From contig CAIQRY010000044.1 in NCBI GenBank assembly GCA_903874345.1, forward strand, positions 1 to 46,619: 46,619 bases of DNA. Direction: 5' to 3'. A model generated the notes under the pieces. The model was not told the origin of the DNA, did not search any database, and worked only from the letters and a program-made list of their open reading frames with translations. Of the stretch, positions 7,996 to 15,821 are shown in pieces. This DNA comes from an uncultured bacterium. GTDB lineage: Bacteria; Patescibacteriota; Patescibacteriia; Patescibacteriales; UBA12465. Position 1 is the first letter of the stretch. Each line of letters opens with the position of its first letter. The translations under genes and the position numbers were made by a program.

Positions 7996-9021
7996 TTATT
8001 CTTTCTCAACCATTTGCAACTTGGTGACATGCAGTGTTCCTTCTTTGGTACGGAAGTAATCCGTCGTGCGATAAAGAAACCCGATTGTTTTTTCATTGAT
8101 AAGCTCATCCGGTATCTGGCTGATTAGATAAGCATAATTCGGCTCATAGAAATCCGCCATCTCCCCGAATTCCTGGTAAACATTAATCTCGGCGCCGAGC
8201 TTATATGGTTTCGGGACAGGAGTAGTTTCGTTTTTATAGTGCAGGTGGCTGCCGTTTAAAGCAATCCAAATACCGATACGCATGAATAGCTTTTCAATCT
8301 CGCCTGGGGCAATAAAGTAATAGCCCTCTTTGTAGAAATTAATAATCGGCTTAATCTGCTCTTTTAACCTGTTCGCCCTTTCAAGATCAACCGGCTTAAT
8401 TAAGCCCTGGACCGAAGGATAAGCATCTTCCAGGCCTGACCCTTCCCCGTTTTTGCCGTAGAAGATAATGGAAGTTGATTGATAGTCACTGTTGAGAACA
8501 CGCGGGCTTCCTTTAGGATTAAGCGCGAAGGCAACTGTGTCCGGTAAAATATCAGCTGGTATCTGCGCCATGAGTTCGGCAAAGCTGATTTTACAGAAAC
8601 CATAATAACCGCCAATCCTGACAAAAATATCCCTGGTCGCCAGTGGCTTGAGGCCAACAGCTCGCGTTGTTAATTCGCTACCTTCTTCAAAATTAAAGGC
8701 CTGTGTTCTGGGATTACAATGATTTTTCACATAGAAGAGATCAAAATACTTTTCATCCTCTTCGCTGGTGGTGTAAATTTTCCCGTTGATTCCTTGCATT
8801 GCCGGCTTAACATATTTGATCTGCTTCATCCTTTGCGCCAGAATTTTGTCAGAAATTTCCGGAATTTTTTTCTCCCATTCGTAATCACTCAGGGCGAGGG
8901 CCAGAGCCTTTCTCGGATTTCTTTCGCCTTTATAGGCGAGCGAAGGGTTTCTCCCTCTTTTCCTTTTAGCAGCCGCGTGAAGAATAACTTTACGAGCAGC
9001 GCTTACTTTAACATTTTCCAT
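7996..9021 (-). CDS. hypothetical protein, 341 aa, with possible internal repeat
   Basis: I do not recognise the family. The N-terminal ~35 residues are strongly basic (ARKVILHAAAKRKRGRNPS), suggesting nucleic-acid or ribosome contact. Two later blocks resemble each other: ISFAELMAQIPADILPDTVAF near residue 170 and NYAYLISQIPDELINEKTIGF near 300. They may be two copies of one small domain. There is no signal peptide or membrane span. The start ATG at 9021 lies ~60 nt downstream of a consensus promoter. It is the first gene of the unit that includes paralog copy 1. Confidence 0.7.
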   Translation of the reverse strand: MENVKVSAARKVILHAAAKRKRGRNPSLAYKGERNPRKALALALSDYEWEKKIPEISDKILAQRMKQIKYVKPAMQGINGKIYTTSEEDEKYFDLFYVKNHCNPRTQAFNFEEGSELTTRAVGLKPLATRDIFVRIGGYYGFCKISFAELMAQIPADILPDTVAFALNPKGSPRVLNSDYQSTSIIFYGKNGEGSGLEDAYPSVQGLIKPVDLERANRLKEQIKPIINFYKEGYYFIAPGEIEKLFMRIGIWIALNGSHLHYKNETTPVPKPYKLGAEINVYQEFGEMADFYEPNYAYLISQIPDELINEKTIGFLYRTTDYFRTKEGTLHVTKLQMVEKE

Positions 9022-9083
9022 TTTCTGTTTTGGGTTTAGACTTGGGTTTATATTGAATTTTTAAGGTAATTACTTAACAAAAG

Positions 9084-9112
9084 AATATAACATTGAATAT
9101 TTGTTCTGTCAA
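9084..9112 (-). promoter_or_regulatory. promoter of the gene at 7996-9021
   Basis: -35 TTGACA (9107-9112), 17-bp spacer, -10 TATATT (9084-9089), reading leftward. Confidence 0.85.
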
Positions 9113-9181
9113 TAATTAAGATTTGGGCGAAGTCTAGCTCACTGCCATCTTGTTCGATCCCCGTTATCATCCTATTCAAAC

Positions 9182-9212
9182 AAAAAAGACAGAATTACAT
9201 TCTGTCTTTTTT
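9182..9212 (-). terminator. terminator of the tmRNA-tRNA operon
   Basis: A long perfect stem (AAAAAAGACAGAA with TTCTGTCTTTTTT around a 5-nt loop), symmetric enough to act both ways. It lies 7 bp past the 3' end of tRNA-Gly. Confidence 0.85.
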
Positions 9213-9219
9213 GTTTGTG

Positions 9220-9291
9220 AGCGGGTAACGGGAATCGAACCCGTCTCTCGACCTTGGCAAGGTCGCATAATAGCCACTATACGATACCCGC
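9220..9291 (-). tRNA. tRNA-Gly (GCC)
   Basis: A 72-nt cloverleaf on the minus strand. The acceptor GCGGGTA pairs with TACCCGC, the T-loop reads GGTTCGATTCC, and the anticodon loop TTGCCAA gives anticodon GCC. The discriminator is U, as usual for bacterial glycine tRNA. CCA is not encoded. It is the last RNA of the ssrA/tRNA-Leu/tRNA-Gly series. Confidence 0.95.
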
Positions 9292-9310
9292 AAAAAATTT
9301 CTTCTCAAAG

Positions 9311-9394
9311 TGCCGCGGGCGGGAATCGAACCCGCACTGTATCGCTACAACTGGATTTTAAGTCCAGCGCGTCTACCAGTTCCGCCACCGCGGC
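9311..9394 (-). tRNA. tRNA-Leu (UAA)
   Basis: An 84-nt class II tRNA with a long variable arm. The acceptor GCCGCGG pairs with CCGCGGC, discriminator A, and the anticodon loop CTTAAAA gives UAA. The T-arm reads GGTTCGATTCC. CCA is not encoded. It lies 24 bp from the tmRNA 3' end and 19 bp from tRNA-Gly, so the three are probably cut from one transcript. Confidence 0.95.
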
Positions 9395-9418
9395 TTTAAT
9401 TCCGGCCAACCAAATCTG

Positions 9419-9805
9419 TGGAGATGATGGGAGTTGAACCCATGTCCAATCGGTTTTTCTAAATACCGGTACAAGATTATCCCGATTTTGTTGTTTAACT
9501 CTAGCCATCAAAAGTCGAGCAAAAAGCGATTAGAGCGATCTTCCTATTTGTTTCGGCGTTAACTGGAAAGCGCGATTAGCTGCCTATCTTCATGTTTATG
9601 ACACCGGCCGACCGTTATGAAGACTCACGGCGACCGATGGTTATAGCTTAATTTGTTTTAGGCCATAACTGGAGCGTAGCTCGGAGTTAACCAAGTGAAC
9701 GCTTTTGCCGTTTTGGCATTTGTGTTTTTTAGTCAGTTTAGCGTGGTAACCAAGCACGTCTTGAATATTTAGAAAAAGGTCCGACTGTCGATTCCTTTCA
9801 TCCCC
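9419..9805 (-). ncRNA. ssrA: transfer-messenger RNA (tmRNA)
   Basis: tmRNA rescues stalled ribosomes by acting first as an alanyl-tRNA and then as a short mRNA. The tRNA-like ends are clear: 5' GGGGATG (ending at 9805) pairs with 3' CATCTCC (from 9420), discriminator A. The 5' part reads GGGGATGAAAGGAATCGACA, the T-arm GGTTCAACTCC. The tag reading frame ends at a TAA at 9658-9660. It has the one-piece form of ~387 nt with pseudoknot-like paired segments on both sides of the tag. It starts only 13 bp after the smpB stop codon with no convincing promoter between, so it is probably co-transcribed with tig-smpB. CCA is not encoded. Confidence 0.95.
9658..9729 (-). other. tmRNA proteolysis-tag reading frame
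   Basis: Reading back from the TAA, the frame is open for 24 codons to a TGA at 9733-9735. The tag probably starts at AAA (9727-9729) or the AAC after it, giving (K)NTNAKTAKAF followed by TWLTPSYAPVMA. It ends in Ala but has PVMA where many bacteria have LAA. The exact resume codon is inferred. Confidence 0.55.
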
Positions 9806-9818
9806 TCTTCAGAAATTT

Positions 9819-10277
9819 CTATCCTCTCTTTGTTAAAGACCGGAGTTGGCGGTCAGTTTCCCGTTTCTTAATCGTTTCCCGTTTATCGAACTTCTTCTTA
9901 CCGCGGGCAACCGCGAATTCCAGCTTCAGAAAACTATGATTAGTATATATTTTGAGCGGGATTAGTGTCAAGCCCTCTTCTTTCTTTTTGCCTAATAAAT
10001 GGCTGATTTCTCCTCTTTTTAAGAGTAATTTACGTTCTCGCGTCGGATCATAGTCCGGGAGCGGTCCGGCCTGCTTATAAGGCGCGATATGACAATTGAT
10101 TAAATATAGTTCGGTCTTATTATTTTTCGTCCGCAAGCTAATATAGCTACCTTTGAGGCTAGCTAAATCATTTCGAACTGCTTTTACCTCATAACCAAAT
10201 AAAACGAGACCCGCTTCATAGCGGTCGAGCAGTTCATAATCAAAACTAGCTTTTTTGTTGATGGCCAGTGCGGACAT
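9819..10277 (-). CDS. smpB: SsrA-binding protein SmpB
   Basis: SmpB binds the tRNA-like part of tmRNA and mimics the missing anticodon stem in trans-translation. The 152-aa protein has the family hallmarks: ALAINKKASFDYELLDRYEAG, GYEVKAVR, SLKGSYISL, INCHIAPYKQA and DPTRERKLLLKRGEI, and a basic C-terminal tail. Length is normal. The start ATG overlaps the end of tig by 32 bp, implying translational coupling, and the tmRNA gene begins 13 bp after the stop. RNA and protein partners are therefore made from one locus. Confidence 0.96.
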   Translation of the reverse strand: MSALAINKKASFDYELLDRYEAGLVLFGYEVKAVRNDLASLKGSYISLRTKNNKTELYLINCHIAPYKQAGPLPDYDPTRERKLLLKRGEISHLLGKKKEEGLTLIPLKIYTNHSFLKLEFAVARGKKKFDKRETIKKRETDRQLRSLTKRG

Positions 10278-11556
10278 AATTCCAATCTTTAAGCTGCGTA
10301 ATTACTTTCTCGTTAGTTAAAACATTACTTAAATAACCGTGATAACCCGGTTCGACAATCATCTTTAATATATCCTGATTCTGAGCATATTGTTTTTTAA
10401 GCTCATCAATTTTCTCATGAATTTCTTTTTCCGTCACGTTTATTTTTTCAATAATCGCAATTTCGCGAATCGCTAAGGCCGCTTTGACGCGCTTCACGGC
10501 GTTCGGCGCTAAATCTAGCATTAATTGCGCTCGAGTTTTTTTAAGATGGCTTAAATAATCTTCGAACTTACCGCCCTGGCGAATAACGCTCTGCTCAAGT
10601 TCGCCTAAAATATTATTCGTTTCGCTTTCAATAAGCGCGTCCGGAAAATCTCCGAACTTAGCATTATTAATTATTTTTTCAACCATCTCAGATTCGCTTT
10701 TTAAATCCGCGTTCCTTTTTTTTTCAGCAAGGAGACTATCCGTAATCGTTTTCTTTAATTCTTCTAAATTCTTAACCTGAAAAAATCCCGCAAACTGATC
10801 GTTTAATTCCGGGATGGCCCGAGTATAAGCGTCTTTAACCTTAACTTCAAACTCAACTAATTTACCGGCTAAATTTTTCTGATGGTGATCGTCGGGATAA
10901 GGTAAATTAAATTTCCGTTCCTCGTCTTTTTTTGCGCCGATTAAATGATCGTCGAAACCAGGCACGAAATATTCCTTGCCGACTAAAACCGCGAGGTCAT
11001 TATGCTGCCCGCCTTCCACCGGGACCTTATCTAAAAACATTTTAATATCGACCACGGCCTTATCGCCTTTTTTTATCGGTTCTTCGCTTAAGACTTCAAC
11101 CGCCCGCATTTCCTGTAATTCTTTTAAAGACTTAGCTAATTCCTTTTCGTCCATTTTTACTTCCTCTTCTTTTATTTTTAAATCCTTATAATCGCCTAAA
11201 GCGACCGTCGGTAGTAATGACAAAGTAATCTTATATTCAAGCGGATTATTAGGAGCAAGTTTTGTAATACTGACATTCGGCTGACCAAAGGCCTGACGCT
11301 CCATGGTATTTTTCTCAATCACTTCGTCTAAAGTTTTATGAATCGCGAGGTGTGCCGCTTCTTCGAGAATCGTCATCTCGCCGATTTTCTGTTTCAAAAC
11401 TTCTAGTGGCGCTTTGCCCGGACGAAAACCTTCAATCTTCACATTCTTAGCAACTTCTTCCGCACCCTTAACAATATACGGTTCGAATTCCGCGAGCGTG
11501 AGTTCAACTGTTAACTCTATTTGCGATTTTTCTAAATCTTTTTTGGTGACTTGCAT
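10246..11556 (-). CDS. tig: trigger factor (ribosome-associated chaperone / prolyl isomerase)
   Basis: Trigger factor holds nascent chains at the ribosome exit tunnel. I take the ATG at 11556 (MQVTKKDLEKSQIELTVEL), giving 436 aa, the usual family length. The open frame runs further upstream but beyond the predicted transcript start. The N-terminal ribosome-binding domain carries the signature GFRPGKAP near residue 45. A central FKBP-type domain follows (KKGDKAVVDIKMFLD ... FVPGFDDHLIGAKKDEERKF), then the helical C-terminal arms. It is driven by a good promoter at 11618-11645 and a leader with a 7-bp hairpin. smpB overlaps its 3' end. Confidence 0.95.
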   Translation of the reverse strand: MQVTKKDLEKSQIELTVELTLAEFEPYIVKGAEEVAKNVKIEGFRPGKAPLEVLKQKIGEMTILEEAAHLAIHKTLDEVIEKNTMERQAFGQPNVSITKLAPNNPLEYKITLSLLPTVALGDYKDLKIKEEEVKMDEKELAKSLKELQEMRAVEVLSEEPIKKGDKAVVDIKMFLDKVPVEGGQHNDLAVLVGKEYFVPGFDDHLIGAKKDEERKFNLPYPDDHHQKNLAGKLVEFEVKVKDAYTRAIPELNDQFAGFFQVKNLEELKKTITDSLLAEKKRNADLKSESEMVEKIINNAKFGDFPDALIESETNNILGELEQSVIRQGGKFEDYLSHLKKTRAQLMLDLAPNAVKRVKAALAIREIAIIEKINVTEKEIHEKIDELKKQYAQNQDILKMIVEPGYHGYLSNVLTNEKVITQLKDWNYVRTGHQQKS

Positions 11557-11617
11557 AGGTCTTAAAGTTAGGATAAGCGGGCTTCTGACCCGCTTTAATT
11601 TATGAATAATTGTTTTT

Positions 11618-11645
11618 ATTGTAGCAGTTTTTAAGGAAAAATCAA
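11618..11645 (-). promoter_or_regulatory. promoter of tig-smpB(-ssrA)
   Basis: -35 TTGATT (11640-11645), 16-bp spacer, -10 TACAAT (11618-11623) with an upstream TG giving an extended -10. The leader contains a hairpin with arms AAGCGGG (11575-11581) and CCCGCTT (11589-11595) and no T-tract after it. Confidence 0.75.
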
Positions 11646-11667
11646 GCGACACTATTAAAATTAAATA

Positions 11668-11694
11668 ATAAAAAACGCAGGTGTTTCCTGCGTT
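11668..11694 (-). terminator. terminator of the gene at 11714-12130
   Basis: A perfect 8-bp stem (AACGCAGG at 11674-11681 with CCTGCGTT at 11687-11694), 5-nt loop, then TTTTTTA on the minus strand. Confidence 0.85.
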
Positions 11695-11713
11695 GAAATT
11701 TGGTTTTTGGCTC

Positions 11714-12130
11714 TTAAACTTCGTAAGGATAGGAGAAGCGATGAGCCATACAGGGCGAATCAGCTTCAACATAAAGTTCAAATTGTCCGAAGTCACAACC
11801 TGGTTGGTCCCTATCAACAGAACCTGGGTATAAGATTAGAACAAAATGCTCTTCCGTTCCTGCTCCTTCATAGTGCTGAGATAACTGGATCTTAATCCAT
11901 CCTTTGTCTGCCGAGGAAAGATAACAAGTATAGGCAACATCGCCAATCCAGTTCGTTGCTTTAGGGTCAATAAGAAGCATAAAAGTCCTATCGTCACCTT
12001 CCATCCAAAGAAGTAACGGGAAAAAAGAATCTTTTTGCGCTGCAGACTCCTTAAGGATAGTCTGAATTGATTTGTTTAATCGGAAGCGACCTGATTTCCA
12101 AAAAAGAGGTGATCTTTTTACTTCTCTCAA
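11714..12130 (-). CDS. hypothetical protein with unclear start, at least 138 aa
   Basis: I do not recognise this small soluble protein. It looks beta-rich (FFPLLLWMEGDDRTFMLLID, EHFVLILYPGS, FGQFELYVEADS) and carries three Cys. The only NTG start in frame is the TTG at 12130. However, the frame stays open and coding-like for 29 more codons upstream (KLKDDLRISEREERLIAAL) to a TAG at 12218-12220. A promoter at 12253-12281 lies further upstream. The real N-terminus may use a rare start codon, or a one-base frameshift may separate it from a TTG preceded by AGG near 12216. It is monocistronic with its own terminator. Confidence 0.6.
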   Translation of the reverse strand: MREVKRSPLFWKSGRFRLNKSIQTILKESAAQKDSFFPLLLWMEGDDRTFMLLIDPKATNWIGDVAYTCYLSSADKGWIKIQLSQHYEGAGTEEHFVLILYPGSVDRDQPGCDFGQFELYVEADSPCMAHRFSYPYEV

Positions 12131-12252
12131 GGCGGCGATTAATCTTTCTTCCCGTTCGCTGATCCTTAAGTCGTCTTTTAATTTCGTAAGTCCCCTAATC
12201 TTGATTTTTGGTTCAACCTAAAACTTTTTTAAAACAACAAATTATTCCCCTT

Positions 12253-12281
12253 ATCTTATCCCTTCCCGGCTCTTTTGTCTA
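12253..12281 (-). promoter_or_regulatory. probable promoter of the gene at 11714-12130
   Basis: -35 TAGACA (12276-12281), 17-bp spacer, -10 TAAGAT (12253-12258), immediately after the hppA terminator. Each box has one mismatch to consensus. Confidence 0.6.
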
Positions 12282-12285
12282 GACC

Positions 12286-12315
12286 AAAAACGCCTCGGTT
12301 AACCGAGGCGTTTTT
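12286..12315 (-). terminator. terminator of nusA-hppA
   Basis: A perfect palindromic stem AAAAACGCCTCGGTT / AACCGAGGCGTTTTT (12286-12315) with T-tracts both ways, 21 bp past the hppA stop. Confidence 0.9.
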
Positions 12316-12336
12316 ATTTCTAAATTCGATATCAAA

Positions 12337-14343
12337 TTAGAGGAGCAAGCCGACGATGAGTAGGGCCACAATGTTTAAGACCTTAATCATCGGGTTGATC
12401 GCTGGACCGGCTGTATCTTTATAAGGATCGCCGACCGTGTCGCCGGTAACTGCCGCTTTATGTGCGTCCGAACCCTTGCCGCCAAAATTACCCGCTTCAA
12501 TATATTTTTTAGCATTATCCCAAGCGCCACCGCCCGAGGTCATTGAAACCGCGACAAAGATACCGGTCACGATCGAGCCAACCAGCAAACCACCTAAGGC
12601 TTCAAGACCGTATTCATGGCCCAACATATTAAAACCAAAGCCCACAATAATCGGCGCGACAACCGGAATCAAGGCCGGGATAATCATTTCTTTAATCGCC
12701 GCTTTCGTAACGATATCAACGGTGCGACCATAATCCGGTTTTTCCGTGCCGTTCATAATACCAGTTTTTTCCTTAAACTGAGCGCGTACATCTTCGACGA
12801 CCGAACCCGCCGCGCGACCGACCGCTTTCATGGCCATCGCGCCGAACAAGAACGGTAATAAACCGCCGATAAATAGTCCAATCAAAACATAAGGATTATC
12901 AATCAAGAATTGCGCATTACCGCCGCCTAATTTTATTTTCGCTGTGAAATCCGCGAAGAGAACCAGGGCCGCTAAAGCCGCGGAGCCAATCGCGTATCCC
13001 TTCGTTACCGCTTTAGTCGTATTGCCAACCGCATCTAAGGGATCTGTAATATTTCTCACATCGTCACCGAGCTCCGCCATTTCCGCAATGCCGCCCGCGT
13101 TATCCGTAATCGGACCGTAAGCATCAATCGTGACGATAATACCGGCCATTGATAACATGGCCATGGCTGCAATCGCGATGCCGTATAAACCGCCCAAAGA
13201 ATAAGCGCCTAAAATCGCCAAACAAATGACGATAACCGGCCAGGCCGTTGATTTCATGGAAACCGCTAAACCGGCAATGACGTTCGTGCCGTGACCAGTT
13301 TTACTCGCTTCCGCGATGCCTTTAACCGGAGAAAATTTTGTCGAAGTATAATATTCGGTAATAACAACTAATAAACCCGTAACTACTAAACCGATTAAAC
13401 TTGCTAAATATAGTTTAGAGCCTTGGGCCGCCACCGGTAATAATTTAATAGCCGCCGGATAAAAAGCAATCGCCGATAAAACACCAGCGGCAATTAAACC
13501 TTTGTACAAAGCGCGCATGATATTTTGTTTTTTACCGAGACGGATAAAGAAAATACCCACGATTGAAGCAACGATCGAAATCGCGCCTAAAATTAAGGGG
13601 AACAAAATAATATTATCGTTATTCGGAAAAGTTAAACTGCCTAAAACCATGGCCGCGATTGAAGTCACGGCATAAGTTTCGAACAAATCCGCCGCCATGC
13701 CCGCGCAATCGCCGACGTTGTCGCCGACATTATCGGCAATCACCGCCGGATTACGAGGATCGTCTTCTGGAATACTCGCCTCGACTTTCCCGACTAAATC
13801 CGCGCCCACGTCCGCTGCCTTCGTATAAATACCGCCGCCTAAGCGCGCAAAAATAGAAATAAGCGAACCGCCAAAAGCAAAACCGATCAAAGCATGTAAA
13901 TCATGAGTCAAAAAATAAAAACCAGCTGTCCCGAGCAAAGCTAAACCAACGACTAGCATACCGGTAACACTGCCACCCATGACCGCGACTTTTAAGGCTT
14001 TAGCTAAACCGCCACGCGCCGCTTCTGTCGTCCGGACATTAGAGCGCACGCTCACAAACATACCGATGTAACCGGTTAAAGCCGAGAGGGCCGCGCCTAA
14101 AATAAAGGCGGCCGCTGTTAACCAACCTAAAACAAAGCCGATGATTAAAAATAGAACCACAGCCACAATCGCAACCGTTTTGTACTGTCGATTTAAGAAA
14201 GCCTTGGCGCCGGCTTGAATCGCCTTAGCAATTTCTTTCATCTTGTCGTTACCTTCCGGTAAACGGAGGATGGAGGCGATAACAATTGCGCCGTAGATGA
14301 CAGCGACAATCGCGCTCCCAAAAATTAAGAGGGTCAGCAACAT
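12337..14343 (-). CDS. hppA: K+-independent membrane-bound proton-pumping pyrophosphatase
   Basis: This integral membrane enzyme couples pyrophosphate hydrolysis to ion pumping. The 668-aa sequence has about 16 hydrophobic segments. Catalytic motifs include [20 protein letters not shown] near 170, DNVGDNVGD at 204-212 and a late [19 protein letters not shown] block. The residue that sets potassium dependence in this family is Lys444 in GNTTKA. Lys there marks the K+-independent class, which pumps H+. The gene starts 6 bp after nusA and shares its promoter and the strong terminator at 12286. In a small fermentative genome it would let biosynthetic pyrophosphate help energise the membrane (inference). 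Confidence 0.96.
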   Translation of the reverse strand: MLLTLLIFGSAIVAVIYGAIVIASILRLPEGNDKMKEIAKAIQAGAKAFLNRQYKTVAIVAVVLFLIIGFVLGWLTAAAFILGAALSALTGYIGMFVSVRSNVRTTEAARGGLAKALKVAVMGGSVTGMLVVGLALLGTAGFYFLTHDLHALIGFAFGGSLISIFARLGGGIYTKAADVGADLVGKVEASIPEDDPRNPAVIADNVGDNVGDCAGMAADLFETYAVTSIAAMVLGSLTFPNNDNIILFPLILGAISIVASIVGIFFIRLGKKQNIMRALYKGLIAAGVLSAIAFYPAAIKLLPVAAQGSKLYLASLIGLVVTGLLVVITEYYTSTKFSPVKGIAEASKTGHGTNVIAGLAVSMKSTAWPVIVICLAILGAYSLGGLYGIAIAAMAMLSMAGIIVTIDAYGPITDNAGGIAEMAELGDDVRNITDPLDAVGNTTKAVTKGYAIGSAALAALVLFADFTAKIKLGGGNAQFLIDNPYVLIGLFIGGLLPFLFGAMAMKAVGRAAGSVVEDVRAQFKEKTGIMNGTEKPDYGRTVDIVTKAAIKEMIIPALIPVVAPIIVGFGFNMLGHEYGLEALGGLLVGSIVTGIFVAVSMTSGGGAWDNAKKYIEAGNFGGKGSDAHKAAVTGDTVGDPYKDTAGPAINPMIKVLNIVALLIVGLLL

Positions 14344-14349
14344 AGTTTT

Positions 14350-15720
14350 TTATTTAGTTTTTTTAGTTTTTGTTTCTTTAGTTTTTTTAACTTTTTTGGC
14401 CGCTTTCTTTTCGCCTTCAACGTTTTCGCCTTCAACGTTTTCTTCGCTAGCTTCCGCTTCGCCTGTCACGGTTTTTTCACCGGCCGCTTCTAAGACCGCG
14501 TTTTCTTCATCAAGTACGGCTAATTCTTCGTCGCTCGCCGCTACTTTTTTCTCGCCTTCTTCCGAGGCCTCAATAATATCTATTTTCCAACCGGTGAGTC
14601 GTGCGGCGAGGCGAACATTTTGTCCGCTTTTACCAATCGCGAGAGATAATTTATCCGGCGCGACTTTCACAACCGCTTTATGTTCGGCCTGATCTAATTC
14701 TAAACTCATAATTTTGGCCGGGGCTAAGGCATTGCCAATAAATTTTTCCGCATCTTCGTTGTATTCAATAATATCAATCTTCTCACCGCCTAATTCCGAA
14801 ATAATTGTTTGGATACGAGAACCGCGCTGCCCGACGCAGGAACCGACTGGGTCAACGTTGTCGGCGTCAGTCCAAATCGCGACTTTCGAGCGCGACCCGG
14901 CTTCGCGGGCGACCGCTTTAATTTCTACTAAGCCGTTTGATACTTCCGGAATTTCGAGATAAAAAACTTTTCGTAAAATTTCTTCGCTGCGGCGGGATAA
15001 AATAATTTCCGGCCCCTTATGTCCTTCGCGTACTTCCTTAATATAAACCTTTACGCGCATACCGGTTTCATAACGTTCGTTATAAATCTGTTCTTCGGCT
15101 GGCAGGAGCCCGATTGCCTTACCTAAATCAACAAAAACGAAGCGTCCTTCCCGGCGCTGCACAATGCCGGAGACCACTTCTCTTTCTTTCCCTTTGAATT
15201 CGCCGAAAATCATATCTCGTTCCATCTCGCGTAATTTCTGGATAATAACCTGCTTCGCGGTTTGAGCGGCCATACGACCGTAACTATCTGGAATCGGTAA
15301 CTCTGTTACTACTTCCTCGCCAATCACGGCATCATGTTTTAAAATCGCCGCTTCTTTAAGTTGAATATCCGTCTTCGGATTAAATTTTTTCTTCCCTTCT
15401 TCCGCCGGCTCCTCTTCAACTACTTCCGGACGAAATTCCCTAAACTCTTCCTTTTTTAATTCTTTCGGGTTAGGATTATATAAATTCGCCAGCATTTCCC
15501 GTTCTTCTTCTTCGGGTAAATTATCGACCACAGTTTTCACATCAAAAATTTCCGATGTTCCTAAATTCGGATCGAATTTCACGCGAATATTTTGATTACG
15601 TTCACCGTAGTCTTTACGATAAGCGGCCGCCAGTGCGAGTTCAATCGCACTAATCACGGATTTAAAATCGAGGTTCTTTTCCTCGCACAGCTGCTTAATC
15701 GCATTGCTGATTTCTGACAT
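14350..15720 (-). CDS. nusA: transcription termination/antitermination factor NusA
   Basis: NusA binds RNA polymerase and nascent RNA and tunes pausing and termination. Domains in order: N-terminal polymerase-binding domain (MSEISNAIKQLCEEKNLDF, AAYRKDYGERN) and an acidic insertion around 90-130 (EEEPAEEGKKKF). Then come an S1 domain (GIVQRREGRFVFVDLGKAIG) and two KH domains (DPVGSCVGQRGSRIQTI; LSLAIGKSGQNVRLAARL). The Glu/Lys-rich tail ends KKVKKTKETKTKKTK and includes a 15-bp tandem DNA repeat encoding GENVE twice. There are no C-terminal acidic repeats of the proteobacterial kind. It is the first gene of nusA-hppA, with an attenuator-like hairpin in the leader. Confidence 0.95.
   Translation of the reverse strand: MSEISNAIKQLCEEKNLDFKSVISAIELALAAAYRKDYGERNQNIRVKFDPNLGTSEIFDVKTVVDNLPEEEEREMLANLYNPNPKELKKEEFREFRPEVVEEEPAEEGKKKFNPKTDIQLKEAAILKHDAVIGEEVVTELPIPDSYGRMAAQTAKQVIIQKLREMERDMIFGEFKGKEREVVSGIVQRREGRFVFVDLGKAIGLLPAEEQIYNERYETGMRVKVYIKEVREGHKGPEIILSRRSEEILRKVFYLEIPEVSNGLVEIKAVAREAGSRSKVAIWTDADNVDPVGSCVGQRGSRIQTIISELGGEKIDIIEYNEDAEKFIGNALAPAKIMSLELDQAEHKAVVKVAPDKLSLAIGKSGQNVRLAARLTGWKIDIIEASEEGEKKVAASDEELAVLDEENAVLEAAGEKTVTGEAEASEENVEGENVEGEKKAAKKVKKTKETKTKKTK
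14411..14440. repeat. perfect 15-bp tandem repeat in the nusA tail
   Basis: The unit TCGCCTTCAACGTTT occurs twice back to back, in frame, encoding a repeated Glu/Asn/Val/Gly pentapeptide in the low-complexity C-terminal tail. It is a likely site for length variation between strains. Confidence 0.9.
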
Positions 15721-15749
15721 ATAATTTGATTAGTTAATATTAGATAGAC

Positions 15750-15778
15750 AAAAAGCTAATTGTATGAACAACTAGCTT
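15750..15778 (-). promoter_or_regulatory. attenuator-like hairpin in the nusA leader
   Basis: In the transcript, AAGCTAGTTGT (15768-15778) pairs with ACAATTAGCTT (15753-15763) across a 4-nt loop, an 11-bp stem with one G-U, followed by a run of T. It lies between the nusA promoter and ATG, so it has the form of an intrinsic terminator. NusA itself enhances pausing and termination, so autoregulation is a natural reading (inference). Confidence 0.6.
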
Positions 15779-15786
15779 CTAAATCT

Positions 15787-15814
15787 ATTATACCAGATTG
15801 TCTAATTTTGTCAA
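15787..15814 (-). promoter_or_regulatory. promoter of nusA-hppA
   Basis: -35 TTGACA (15809-15814), 16-bp spacer, -10 TATAAT (15787-15792) with a TGG extended -10 element. Confidence 0.85.
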
Positions 15815-15821
15815 AATTAAG

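Noticed and set aside
7959-8108. Longer start for the 7506 gene
   Set aside because: It overlaps the 3' end of the upstream gene in another frame; the paralog begins at the matching MKKK.
9150-9511. Open frames on both strands across the tRNA and tmRNA region
   Set aside because: They overlap tRNA-Gly, tRNA-Leu and the tmRNA 3' end, which explain the sequence fully.
11557-11817. N-terminal extension of trigger factor to 11817
   Set aside because: It runs past the tig promoter and leader hairpin; homologs start at MQVT-like sequence.
14297-14692. Ser/Phe-rich open frame opposite the nusA tail
   Set aside because: It is a shadow of the Glu/Lys-rich repeats in nusA.
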